Positions 44,039 through 51,745 of a stretch of DNA of 64,000 nucleotides are shown here, piece after piece. The notes below the pieces were generated by a model, which made no database searches, was not told the origin of the DNA, and saw only the letters and a program-made list of their open reading frames with translations. Source of the DNA: Syntrophaceae bacterium UBA1411 (GTDB lineage Bacteria > Desulfobacterota > Syntrophia > Syntrophales > Smithellaceae); assembly GCA_002304995.1 (NCBI GenBank), contig DBPV01000044.1:15735-79734 (forward strand), in the 5' to 3' direction. The stretch's first letter is position 1, and each line of letters begins with the position of its first letter. A program made the translations under genes and the position numbers.

Positions 44039-45004
44039 ATGAAAATGAAAGAAATCAAAGCCAGCACCATGAATGTGGAGAAATTTATCGACGATAAAGT
44101 CCGGAATATCCGCAACGCCGTGGGCAACGGCCTCGCCGTCAACGCGCTCTCGGGCGGCGTGGACTCCTGCGTCGTCACCGCCCTGGGACACAAGGCGCTG
44201 GGCAGCCGCCTGAAAACCTACATGATCGACAACGGCATCATGCGCGAAAATGAGCCGGCGCAAGTGGCGGCCGCCTTCAAAAAACTGGGCATTGCCGTGG
44301 AGGTCATCGACGCATCCAAAGCCTTTTTTGCCGCGCTTCAGGGACTGACCGATCCCGAGGAAAAAAGAGAAGCCATCACGCAAACCTTTTACAAAAACGT
44401 TTTCGGCAAGCTCGTCGTTAAAAGCAAAGCCCAATACCTTCTGCAGGGCACCATCCTCACCGACGTGGATGAAACCGTCGCCGGCATCAAACGCCAGCAC
44501 AACGTCTTCGAACAGCTGGGCATCGATCCGCAAAAAGCGTTCGGCTACAAGATTCTGGAACCGCTCATTGAGCTGCGCAAGGACGGCGTGCGCAAAGCCG
44601 GCGCCGGCCTGGGCCTGCCTGCCGCGATGTTCGACCGGATCCCCTTTCCGGGACCGGCGCTCGCCGCCCGCGTGATCGGGGAGGTCACACCCGCCAGGAT
44701 CGCCCTGGTGAGAAAAGCCACGGCCATCACCGAAGCGGCGCTCAAAAATACGAAGGCGTTCCAGTACCTGGCAATACTGCATGAAGACCGCGTCACCGGC
44801 ATGCGCGACGGAAAGCGCGTCTTCGGCAACCAGATCGAAATCCGCTCCTGGGACAGCACCGACGCGCGCAAGGCAAGTCCCTCCCGGCTGTCCTTCGACG
44901 TGCTCGAAAAGATCGCCGCAAAAATCACCAAAGAGCTTCCGGAGGTCGTCAGCGTCACTTACAACATCACGTCCAAGCCGACCTCCACCATCGAAGCCAT
45001 TTAA
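44039..45004 (+). CDS. GMP-synthase-like ATP pyrophosphatase without glutaminase domain
   Basis: 321 aa, ATG with AAAGGAG. It covers only the C-terminal half of GuaA: N-type P-loop NALSGGVDSCVV (35-46), VDNG-like MIDNGIMRENE, LLQGTILTDVDET, LIELRKDGVRKAG, DRIPFPGPALAARVIGEVT, and the dimerisation end TYNITSKPTSTIEAI. Differences from GuaA: the SHHNVGGLP loop is RQHNVFEQL, KSVGVMGD is DRVTGMRD, and KPPATIEWE is KPTSTIEAI. These touch the XMP site, so the substrate may differ. No GATase partner in the window. A stand-alone archaeal-type GuaAb is the alternative. Confidence 0.8.
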   Translation: MKMKEIKASTMNVEKFIDDKVRNIRNAVGNGLAVNALSGGVDSCVVTALGHKALGSRLKTYMIDNGIMRENEPAQVAAAFKKLGIAVEVIDASKAFFAALQGLTDPEEKREAITQTFYKNVFGKLVVKSKAQYLLQGTILTDVDETVAGIKRQHNVFEQLGIDPQKAFGYKILEPLIELRKDGVRKAGAGLGLPAAMFDRIPFPGPALAARVIGEVTPARIALVRKATAITEAALKNTKAFQYLAILHEDRVTGMRDGKRVFGNQIEIRSWDSTDARKASPSRLSFDVLEKIAAKITKELPEVVSVTYNITSKPTSTIEAI

Positions 45005-45011
45005 AATCCCT

Positions 45012-45042
45012 GGCCCCGGCGAAACCGCCTTTCGCCGGGGCC
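45012..45042 (+). promoter_or_regulatory. 13-bp perfect stem-loop between GuaA-like and racemase-like genes
   Basis: GGCCCCGGCGAAA (45012-45024) and TTTCGCCGGGGCC (45030-45042) pair perfectly around a 5-nt loop. It starts 7 nt after one stop and ends 14 nt before the next ATG. No T run follows, so it is more likely an RNA processing/stability or translation-control element than a terminator. Confidence 0.65.
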
Positions 45043-45056
45043 GGAAACGGAGCGCC

Positions 45057-46268
45057 ATGAGCGACAAACCTTCCTGCGGCCCGTTGCAGGGCATCCGGAT
45101 TCTCGATCTGACCCGGCTTTATCCGGGCCCCCTGGGCACGATGCTGCTTGCCGACATGGGCGCCGACGTCGTCAAGATCGAGGATGTGAACGCGCCGGAC
45201 TATATGCGCTACTACCCTCCTTACCTGGAAAAGGAATCGGCGGGTTTCCTCGCCGTCAACCGCTCCAAGCGCTCCCTGGCCGTCAATCTCCGCACGGAAA
45301 AAGGCGTCAAAATATTTTTCGCGCTTTTGCCGACGGCGGACATCGTCATCGAACAATTCCGGCCCGGCGTCCTCGACGGCCTGGGCATCGGCTATGCGGC
45401 GGCCAAAAGCGTCAAACCGGACATCATCTACGTCTCGCTCACCGGCTACGGCCAGGACGGCCCTTACGCCGCCCGGGCGGCGCACGACATCAACTTTATC
45501 GGCTACGCCGGCATTCTGGCGTCCACCGGCGCCCCGTCAACCGGCCCCGTTGTGCCCGCGCCGCAGCTGGGCGATGTGGCAGGAGGGGCCTACATGTCGG
45601 TGATCGCCTGTCTGTCCGCGCTCTGGGCCAGGGGAAAAACCGGACAGGGGCAGCAGGTGGACGTGGCCATGCTCGACGGCGTCCTGCCGCTCATGACGCT
45701 GCAGATGGCGCATTATCAGGCGACAAAGCTCAACATGGGGCCCGGCGAACAACCCCTCTCCGGCGGCCTGGCCTGCTATGGCGTGTATGCCTGCGCCGAC
45801 GGCCGGTATGTTGCGCTGGGGTTGCTGGAGGCGAAATTCTGGAAGCTCTTCTGCGATCTGGTCCAGCGCCCCGACTGGCTGGACAAGCACCTGGTGATGG
45901 GAGAAGAAGCGGAGAGCCTGCGCCGGGAAATCGCCGCGCTGTTTCGGACGAAATCCCGGGACGAATGGCTCGCCGCCACAAAGGACCTGGATGTCTGCCT
46001 CACGCCCGTTTGCGACCTTGCGGAGCTGGAAAACGATCCGCACCTCCGGGCCCGCCGGATGATTTGCGAAGAGGAACATCCCGTCTGCGGAAAAATCAAG
46101 GGCATCGGCGTACCGCTGAAATTTTCGGGCACGCCCGCCCGGCCCTCAGGCACAGCGCCCGCGCTGGGTCGGGATACGCAAGCCCTCCTCGAGGAAATCG
46201 GCTATGACGTCCGCGACATCGCGCCGCTTTGCCGGGAAGGCATCGTCGTCGTTTCCGATTCCGGTTGA
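45057..46268 (+). CDS. Alpha-methylacyl-CoA racemase-like CaiB/BaiF family protein
   Basis: 403 aa from ATG 45057 (GGAG five nt upstream). CaiB/BaiF fold: GIRILDLTRLYPGPLGTMLLADMGADVVKIED, FRPGVLDGLGIGY, TGQGQQVDVAMLDG. Unlike ordinary CoA-transferases it has HDINF with His143, and GDVAGGAY with Asp173, 30 residues apart as are the catalytic His126/Asp156 of mycobacterial methylacyl-CoA racemase. It probably epimerises the alpha-methyl carbon of an acyl-CoA. A CoA-transferase using Asp173 is the alternative. Confidence 0.78.
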   Translation: MSDKPSCGPLQGIRILDLTRLYPGPLGTMLLADMGADVVKIEDVNAPDYMRYYPPYLEKESAGFLAVNRSKRSLAVNLRTEKGVKIFFALLPTADIVIEQFRPGVLDGLGIGYAAAKSVKPDIIYVSLTGYGQDGPYAARAAHDINFIGYAGILASTGAPSTGPVVPAPQLGDVAGGAYMSVIACLSALWARGKTGQGQQVDVAMLDGVLPLMTLQMAHYQATKLNMGPGEQPLSGGLACYGVYACADGRYVALGLLEAKFWKLFCDLVQRPDWLDKHLVMGEEAESLRREIAALFRTKSRDEWLAATKDLDVCLTPVCDLAELENDPHLRARRMICEEEHPVCGKIKGIGVPLKFSGTPARPSGTAPALGRDTQALLEEIGYDVRDIAPLCREGIVVVSDSG

Positions 46269-46304
46269 CGGACAGCGTTTTGTGGCCCGGCCTTTCTTAC
46301 ACGC

Positions 46305-46337
46305 AAAAAGGGAGGAACGGGTCGTCCCGTTCCTCCC
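46305..46337 (-). terminator. Intrinsic terminator of the binding-protein gene
   Basis: GGGAGGAACGGG (46310-46321) and CCCGTTCCTCCC (46326-46337) form a 12-bp stem with a four-base loop; on the minus strand it is followed by CTTTTTG. It lies 32 nt after the minus-strand gene's stop and also separates it from the convergent racemase-like gene. Confidence 0.92.
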
Positions 46338-46369
46338 TGATGCATTTCGTAAGAACCGAATCTGCGCGT

Positions 46370-47617
46370 CTAGCGTTTCAGCCAGTAAACCGGGTTCGTC
46401 CCGCCGCCCACAGCACTCTGAACTACGAGCTTGTCAAATTCTTTCTGGGTTTTCGGCCACCAGGCATAAAGCACCGACGGATCGGATTTGCCCTTGGTGA
46501 CGGTCTGCACGGACGCCATGATGAGCATGCGCCCCGCATCGGTTACACCGTAAGCCGCATTCGGATATTTATCGCCCAGCATGGGCGGATCGAGCGCCTT
46601 GGGAAAGGCGGCCCGGATTTTATACACGTCGTCCACGGTGCCCGCGACGACGATCGCCTTGGCCAGCGCATGCATGCCGGTGTAATTCAGCGCGCATTCC
46701 CAGGTCACCATGCGCTTGTAGGTCGACGTATATTTTTTGTCGAAGGTTTTGGCGCCTTCAAACGGAATGCTCACGACACCGGCCGTGCCGATCAGGTCCC
46801 CCATAATCTTGGTGCCCTTGAGCAGCACGGCGATGTAATCCTGCTTGGCCTGATCGACCAGCATGAAGCCGCCCTTGTAGCCCATGCTTCTGGCCTGTTC
46901 GATGACCAGCGCCGTCGTGGCGGAAGGTCCGCCGATCAGCATGACGTCCGGCTTGGTGGCGATCGAGGCGGCCAGCTGGGAGGAAAAGTCGGTTTCCGTG
47001 TAATAATTGGCCGGCTTGTCCGCTGTAATCACGCCGCCTCGTTTTTGATAATATTCCTTGAAGCCGGTCCGCCACTCATCGCCGTAAGCTCCGAGCGTGA
47101 CCACCATGGCGCATTTTTTCCAGCCTTTTTTCAGGGCCCACTCCGCAAACACCTGCACGTAGGTGGTAAAGTCAACTGTCGTATCAATCATCAGCTTGTT
47201 GCCGAGATATTCGACCTTGGGGGTGCTGGTATAGGCCATCACGATGAACTCGTTGTCCTTTTCCTCGTTGATTTTCATCATGGGCGCGATGGTGTTGAAA
47301 ACACCGTTGAAGACGGCAATGGCCTTGTTCTGCCTGAACCGGCGGGCGTTGTTCACCGCCTGCGTCGGATCCACCCGGTCGTCGAGTTTGTCCAGCCGGA
47401 ACGTATACCTTTTGCCCTTCACCGTAATGCCGCCGGCCGCGTTGAGCTCTTTGACGGCCATATCGACGCCGTTAAAGATGTCCTGCCCGTATTCCGCCGC
47501 CGGTCCGGAAAGCGGCCCGGTGTATCCGATAACGATCTCGTCAGCCCGAGCGTTTCCCATCCAGGACACAACAAAAACAGCGGCAACCATACAAATCAGC
47601 ATTTTCCAATACTTCAT
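46370..47617 (-). CDS. Branched-chain-amino-acid-type ABC substrate-binding protein (second copy)
   Basis: 415 aa from ATG 47617 (GGAGGGG). Signal peptide ending near GNARA; then EIVIGYTGPLSGPAAEYGQDIFNGVDMAVKELNAAGG, the Leu/Ile/Val-binding (peripla_BP_6) start. It captures a small carboxylate or amino acid in the periplasm. No permease is encoded with it, and it is only distantly similar to the binding protein at 49.5 kb, so it may recognise a different ligand for the same importer. Confidence 0.9.
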   Translation of the reverse strand: MKYWKMLICMVAAVFVVSWMGNARADEIVIGYTGPLSGPAAEYGQDIFNGVDMAVKELNAAGGITVKGKRYTFRLDKLDDRVDPTQAVNNARRFRQNKAIAVFNGVFNTIAPMMKINEEKDNEFIVMAYTSTPKVEYLGNKLMIDTTVDFTTYVQVFAEWALKKGWKKCAMVVTLGAYGDEWRTGFKEYYQKRGGVITADKPANYYTETDFSSQLAASIATKPDVMLIGGPSATTALVIEQARSMGYKGGFMLVDQAKQDYIAVLLKGTKIMGDLIGTAGVVSIPFEGAKTFDKKYTSTYKRMVTWECALNYTGMHALAKAIVVAGTVDDVYKIRAAFPKALDPPMLGDKYPNAAYGVTDAGRMLIMASVQTVTKGKSDPSVLYAWWPKTQKEFDKLVVQSAVGGGTNPVYWLKR

Positions 47618-47881
47618 TCTCAGCCCCTCCTTGATTTTTATTGATCTCGCCTTTTGACGTCGGCAAACAAACACCTGTCTGACTAAAAAAACTTTTTTTG
47701 TTTAACTGACGCAAAAAAGAAGACCTGTCAATGATGGAGTGAAGGCTGCCGCCGCGAAAACATAAAAATTTCACAGGCCTGACTTTTGATGCCGACGGGA
47801 TCATTGCAGAAATATCGTGACTGTCGTCCTGTAAATATCTGCCGGTCATTTTATGAAAACGGTGCGGGCCGGGAAATAATC
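47618..47881. other. 264-nt intergenic region
   Basis: Between the SDR stop and the binding-protein start on the minus strand. It has A/T runs and a TTGACA on the minus strand (47731-47726) without a matching -10 at normal distance. No ORF, hairpin or copy of the TetR inverted repeat is seen. Confidence 0.5.
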
Positions 47882-48682
47882 CTATCCCATGACAATGCCG
47901 CCGTCGATGCTGATGGACTGGCCGGTAATGCTCCTGGCCTCGTGGGAGGCCAAAAACGCCACCAGACCGGCGATTTCTGCGGCGGTCTGCGGGCGCCGCA
48001 GAGGTGTGACGGCCTTGACCCGCGCTTCGAAAATTTCCTGAAGACTCATATCTGCGTAAGCCGGCTGAATCTCTTTGACCGCCTGCGCCAGCTTTTCCCA
48101 GCCCGGCGTAAACACATAACCGGGACAGACGGCGTTGACGGTGATGTTGTGGCGCGCCAGCTCCCTGGCCAGCGTCTCGGTAAAGCCGATCACGCCGAAT
48201 TTGGCCGCACAGTAAGCGGAGAGCAGCTGCTCCCCCTGCTTGCCGGACACGGAGGACATGTTGATGATCCGCCCCTGTTTGCGCGGAATCATGAGCCGGG
48301 CGGCGGCGCGGCAGCACAGATACACGCTGCGTAAATTGAGTTCAATCGTCTGATCCCAGTCTTCGAGGCGGGACTTCGCCACAAGCGCAATGCCCGATCC
48401 TCCGCCCACGTTGTTGACCAGAATATCGACGGCGCCGTAGATCTGCACGGCCTTCTCCATGAGGGCGTCGACCGCTTCCGGATTCGTGGCATCGCAGACG
48501 ACGGCCAGCGCGTCTCCGCCGCTGGCCGAAATCGCCTTCGCAACTCTTTTTGCCGCCTCCGGATCCAAATCCGCCACAACCACCTTTGCTCCCTCCGCGT
48601 TCAGACGCACGGCAACAGCCTCGCCGATGCCCGATCCTCCGCCGGTAACGACGCTGATCTTACCTTGAATGCCCAGATCCAT
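47882..48682 (-). CDS. Short-chain dehydrogenase/reductase
   Basis: 266 aa from ATG 48682 (AAGGAG seven nt upstream). NAD(P) loop TGGGSGIG (13-20), an Asp at the end of strand 2 (VVADLD) that favours NAD, NNVGGG near 90, and catalytic Tyr157-X3-Lys161 (SAYCAAK) with Ser near 144. Resembles 3-hydroxyacyl-CoA or sugar/cyclitol dehydrogenases. Its start lies inside the end of the tetR-like gene, so both share one transcript. Confidence 0.88.
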   Translation of the reverse strand: MDLGIQGKISVVTGGGSGIGEAVAVRLNAEGAKVVVADLDPEAAKRVAKAISASGGDALAVVCDATNPEAVDALMEKAVQIYGAVDILVNNVGGGSGIALVAKSRLEDWDQTIELNLRSVYLCCRAAARLMIPRKQGRIINMSSVSGKQGEQLLSAYCAAKFGVIGFTETLARELARHNITVNAVCPGYVFTPGWEKLAQAVKEIQPAYADMSLQEIFEARVKAVTPLRRPQTAAEIAGLVAFLASHEARSITGQSISIDGGIVMG

Positions 48683-49337
48683 TTTTTCGCTCCTTCTTAA
48701 ATGATTTACGTTTTGCAGAAGCCGCCGCAACCGTTGCCGCCGCCTGCGGCGGTCCGGCCAGGCGCTCCAGAACCAGGTCGAGGATTTTTTGCAGTCCCGC
48801 CCGGTTGATTTTTTCCCGGTCGTCCTTGATTTGCTCTTCCATCGCAAGCTGCACCACACCGCGAATCATCCAGGTCATATGTCCCGCATTTCCGGGCAGA
48901 AATTCTTCCGACGCGATGCCTTCCTCGATAAGTTTCCTGATGGCCGCGTGAAACTTGACATGGTAGGCAATGAAATCACAGTAGGGCGCTCCTTCGGACG
49001 GACCGTAATAAACCGCAAACATCAGCCGGAAAAAATCCTTGTCGTCGATAACGAACTGAAAAAACTTGTCGACCAGATTTCTGAGACGCTGTGCGGCGCC
49101 GGCGGCCGTGTCGGCGTGCGTGGAGATGGCTTCGTCGATCATCGCGCAGTGCGTCTGCATCAGCTCCAGATAGAGCCCCTCCTTGTTGCCGAAATAGTAG
49201 TATAATGTCGGCGCGGTGATGCCCGCCGCGTCCAGAATCTCCCGCACCGACGCGGCCGCATATCCCTTGCGCGTAAACAGCGCCAGCGCCGCATCCAGGA
49301 TCTGCCGGCGGCTGTCGGTTCCTGTATGTCGTATCAT
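48660..49337 (-). CDS. TetR-family transcriptional regulator
   Basis: 225 aa from ATG 49337 (GAGGAAA); a TTG four codons before is part of that site. HTH at about 15-60: RRQILDAALALFTRKGYAAASVREILDAAGITAPTLYYYFGNKEGLYLEL. The C-terminal half resembles the TetR_C_11-like acyl-CoA or aromatic responsive regulators and ends with a basic tail. It overlaps the SDR gene by 23 nt and is divergent from the importer operon, whose control region holds a fitting inverted repeat. Confidence 0.88.
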   Translation of the reverse strand: MIRHTGTDSRRQILDAALALFTRKGYAAASVREILDAAGITAPTLYYYFGNKEGLYLELMQTHCAMIDEAISTHADTAAGAAQRLRNLVDKFFQFVIDDKDFFRLMFAVYYGPSEGAPYCDFIAYHVKFHAAIRKLIEEGIASEEFLPGNAGHMTWMIRGVVQLAMEEQIKDDREKINRAGLQKILDLVLERLAGPPQAAATVAAASAKRKSFKKERKNGSGHSR

Positions 49338-49376
49338 GGATTTCCTCAATTGCCAGAACCCCGTTTCATTTTCATC

Positions 49377-49406
49377 TTGACACCGTTTTACCGAATTTTA
49401 TATAAT
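49377..49406 (+). promoter_or_regulatory. Consensus sigma-70 promoter of the Liv-type importer operon
   Basis: TTGACA (49377-49382), 18-nt spacer, TATAAT (49401-49406): both hexamers are perfect. Predicted transcription start near 49413, 64 nt before the binding-protein ATG. Confidence 0.85.
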
Positions 49407-49419
49407 GAGCGCTATATAA
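49398..49419. promoter_or_regulatory. Inverted repeat, probable TetR operator
   Basis: TTATATA (49398-49404), 8-nt centre ATGAGCGC, TATATAA (49413-49419). The 7-bp arms overlap both divergent -10 boxes, so a bound TetR dimer would block both promoters. Binding is inferred from position and symmetry. Confidence 0.55.
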
Positions 49420-49442
49420 GTCACACGAAAAGTTCTTGTCAA
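49413..49442 (-). promoter_or_regulatory. Sigma-70 promoter of the tetR-SDR transcript
   Basis: On the minus strand TTGACA (49442-49437), 18-nt spacer, TATATA (49418-49413). Predicted start near 49406, 69 nt before the tetR ATG. It faces the importer promoter, and the two -10 boxes lie only 6 nt apart (edge to edge). Confidence 0.75.
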
Positions 49443-49476
49443 GATAAAAAAACTTAGGGAACAGGGGGTTATCATT

Positions 49477-50736
49477 ATGAAAAAGATGCGTCTGTTTGCC
49501 GGAACGATTTTGGTTTTTTTTCTACTTGTCACAGGAGCAGGGGCCGCCGGCCCGGACACGGCAGGACCGATTAAAATCGGCCTGATGGGCAATATGTCCG
49601 CCCCCTTTTCGCTCAGCGCCAAAGGCGCAGCCACCATGGCCGTCGATGAAATCAACAAGGCGGGCGGCATCCAGGGACGCCCGGTCAAGCTGATCGTCGA
49701 AGACACCAAGGGCGAAATTCCCAAATGCGTTGAAATCTACAAAAAACTGGTGATGAACGACCGGGTCCTGGCCGTTTTCATCGCCGAAAAAGTGGAAATG
49801 GGCGTGGCCGGCATGGAAATCGGCGCCGAGTTGTTTCCCGAATACCCGCATGTCTTTTTCTGCACCATCGGCTCCGGAGACGATATCTGGCATCGCGTCC
49901 GCGACAACTATAAAAAATACCGCTTCGGTTTTCAGACGTACTACGCCATTTCAACCAACTATCTGAAAATTCTGGCCCCCGACAACATCGACTGCTTTAA
50001 AAATCAAATCAAAGCCAAAAAAGTCGCCATCGTTTACGAAGACATGGAGTGGACCAAACCGTTGCGCAAGGGCATTCCCGGTGTTTCGGATTCCCTGCCG
50101 GGCATTTACAGGGCCAAGGGCCTGAATGTCGTTTATGAAACCACGACGTCTCTCGATCAGAAAATGTTCAATCCCATTTTCGAGGCCATCGCCAAATCCG
50201 GGGCCGACCTGATCGACTGCGTCGTCGGATACATCGACCAGCCGGCTTTTATCAAGCAGTGGTCGCAGTCCAGCGCCAGAAATATTCCGGTCTTCATCTG
50301 GGGCGGACTGGCCGGAATGCCGCCGGCCTGGAAGATGACCGAAGGCAAAGTAACCGGCGTCATGGTCGGTTCCTCGCTGGTCCGGGTTCCCATCACGCCT
50401 AAAACGATTCCTTTCATGGATAACCTGGTGAAAAATTACAAGGTCGGCCCCATCTTCGGGTCCCATACGACCTACGACACGCTTTACGGTTTCAAAAAGG
50501 CCATCGAAAAAGCGGGCACAACGGGCAACATTGACCAGTTGATCAAGCAGCTGGAACAGGTGGAAGAAGTGGCCGTTCTGGGCAGCATCGGCTGGCACCC
50601 CCAGTATCACTATAACCTGCCGCCGCCCAAATACATCACCCCCATCGTACAGTGGCAAAACGGAGAAATGAAAGTCATCTATCCGCTGAAATACAAGATG
50701 GCCGATTACAAATCGCCGCAGGAATTGCGCAAATAG
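49477..50736 (+). CDS. Liv-type ABC transporter substrate-binding protein
   Basis: 419 aa, ATG with AGGGGG. Signal peptide ending near GAGA; then PIKIGLMGNMSAPFSLSAKGAATMAVDEINKAGGIQGRPVKLIVEDTKG, the peripla_BP_6 start. Internal repeats of two Rossmann-like lobes. First gene of an operon with both permeases and both ATPases. The family takes up amino acids, urea, amides and aromatic or aliphatic carboxylates; following CoA-transferases favour a carboxylate. Confidence 0.92.
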   Translation: MKKMRLFAGTILVFFLLVTGAGAAGPDTAGPIKIGLMGNMSAPFSLSAKGAATMAVDEINKAGGIQGRPVKLIVEDTKGEIPKCVEIYKKLVMNDRVLAVFIAEKVEMGVAGMEIGAELFPEYPHVFFCTIGSGDDIWHRVRDNYKKYRFGFQTYYAISTNYLKILAPDNIDCFKNQIKAKKVAIVYEDMEWTKPLRKGIPGVSDSLPGIYRAKGLNVVYETTTSLDQKMFNPIFEAIAKSGADLIDCVVGYIDQPAFIKQWSQSSARNIPVFIWGGLAGMPPAWKMTEGKVTGVMVGSSLVRVPITPKTIPFMDNLVKNYKVGPIFGSHTTYDTLYGFKKAIEKAGTTGNIDQLIKQLEQVEEVAVLGSIGWHPQYHYNLPPPKYITPIVQWQNGEMKVIYPLKYKMADYKSPQELRK

Positions 50737-50744
50737 CCGGCCGG

Positions 50745-50775
50745 GGGAATCCGTGCCTGTCCGGCGCGGATTCCC
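50745..50775 (+). promoter_or_regulatory. Stem-loop between binding protein and permease genes
   Basis: GGGAATCCG (50745-50753) and CGGATTCCC (50767-50775), nine base pairs, followed by TCTTTG. It lies in the 133-nt gap before livH. Such loops often protect the binding-protein mRNA end or partly terminate, giving more binding protein than membrane parts. Confidence 0.65.
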
Positions 50776-50869
50776 TCTTTGCGCCAAAGCCGGTTCCAGA
50801 CGAAAAACAAGCAACGGTTAGGATTCGGATATCCTCTGAATCCGCTTCAAAAAAGGGAGAGCAGACCCT

Positions 50870-51745
50870 ATGAGTGATACCCTGCTGCAAATCGTCATTT
50901 ACACCGTGATCTGGGGTTCGATTTACCTTTTAATCGCCCTCGGGTTTTCGCTGATCTGCGGTGTCCTCCGGATTTTTCACCTCGGGTACGGAGTCGTCTT
51001 TGTTCTGGCCGCTTACCTGACCTGGGCTTTCATGGAGGAAGCGCACCTGGGACTGGTGCCCAGCATTTTGCTCATGATAGTGGTCCAGTGCGCCTTTGCG
51101 CTGATTGTTTTTTACAAAGGCGTCTTTCAGCGTTACATGGAGGAGGAAGAGATTCTGCTGACCGTTTCGATTCTTGTGTTCCTCGCCGTCGCCCACCTGG
51201 CCAATTACCTTTTCCCGGTGACGGCCGGCGTCAGCATTCCTTCCACCATCATTGACGACGTCGTCACCATCGGCGGCGTCACCATCGCCTGGCAGATGAT
51301 TATCGCCGCCCTGGCGGGTATTCTGGTCACGACCGCCTACGTCGTCTGGTTTATGAAAACCCGCATCGGCCTGATTGTCCGGGCCATCAGCCAGAATCTG
51401 CCGGCGGCTCTGCTCATGGGCGCCAACGTCAACCGGATGTACTACCTGGCCATGATCCTCTCGGTGATCCCCCCGACCATCTGCCTGGTCGTCATCGCGC
51501 CCTTCTGGGGGATCGATCCGTTCATGGGCGCGCCCCTGCTGATGACGGCCATGCTGATTTCCATTCTCGGGGGCCTGGGCAATTTAAAAGGCAGTATCGT
51601 TGCCTCCTATCTGATTGGCTTCATTCACGCCTCGGTCAGTTTTATCTTTGTCCCCCGCTTCATGGGATTTGCAGCTCTGATTGTCACCCTGATCGTCATG
51701 ATTTATCGGCGCGGAGGGATTTTTGCGGGAGAAACGCTATGGTAA
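50870..51745 (+). CDS. livH: Liv-type ABC transporter permease (LivH)
   Basis: 291 aa, ATG with GGGAGAG. About eight membrane segments. LivH features: IYLLIALGFSLICGVLRIFHLGYGVVFVLAAYLTW at the N-terminus, MKTRIGLIVRAISQNLPAALLMGANVNRMYYLAMILS (the EAA-like loop) near 160-195, and SILGGLGNLKGSIVASYLIG. It overlaps livM by 7 nt. Confidence 0.92.
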   Translation: MSDTLLQIVIYTVIWGSIYLLIALGFSLICGVLRIFHLGYGVVFVLAAYLTWAFMEEAHLGLVPSILLMIVVQCAFALIVFYKGVFQRYMEEEEILLTVSILVFLAVAHLANYLFPVTAGVSIPSTIIDDVVTIGGVTIAWQMIIAALAGILVTTAYVVWFMKTRIGLIVRAISQNLPAALLMGANVNRMYYLAMILSVIPPTICLVVIAPFWGIDPFMGAPLLMTAMLISILGGLGNLKGSIVASYLIGFIHASVSFIFVPRFMGFAALIVTLIVMIYRRGGIFAGETLW

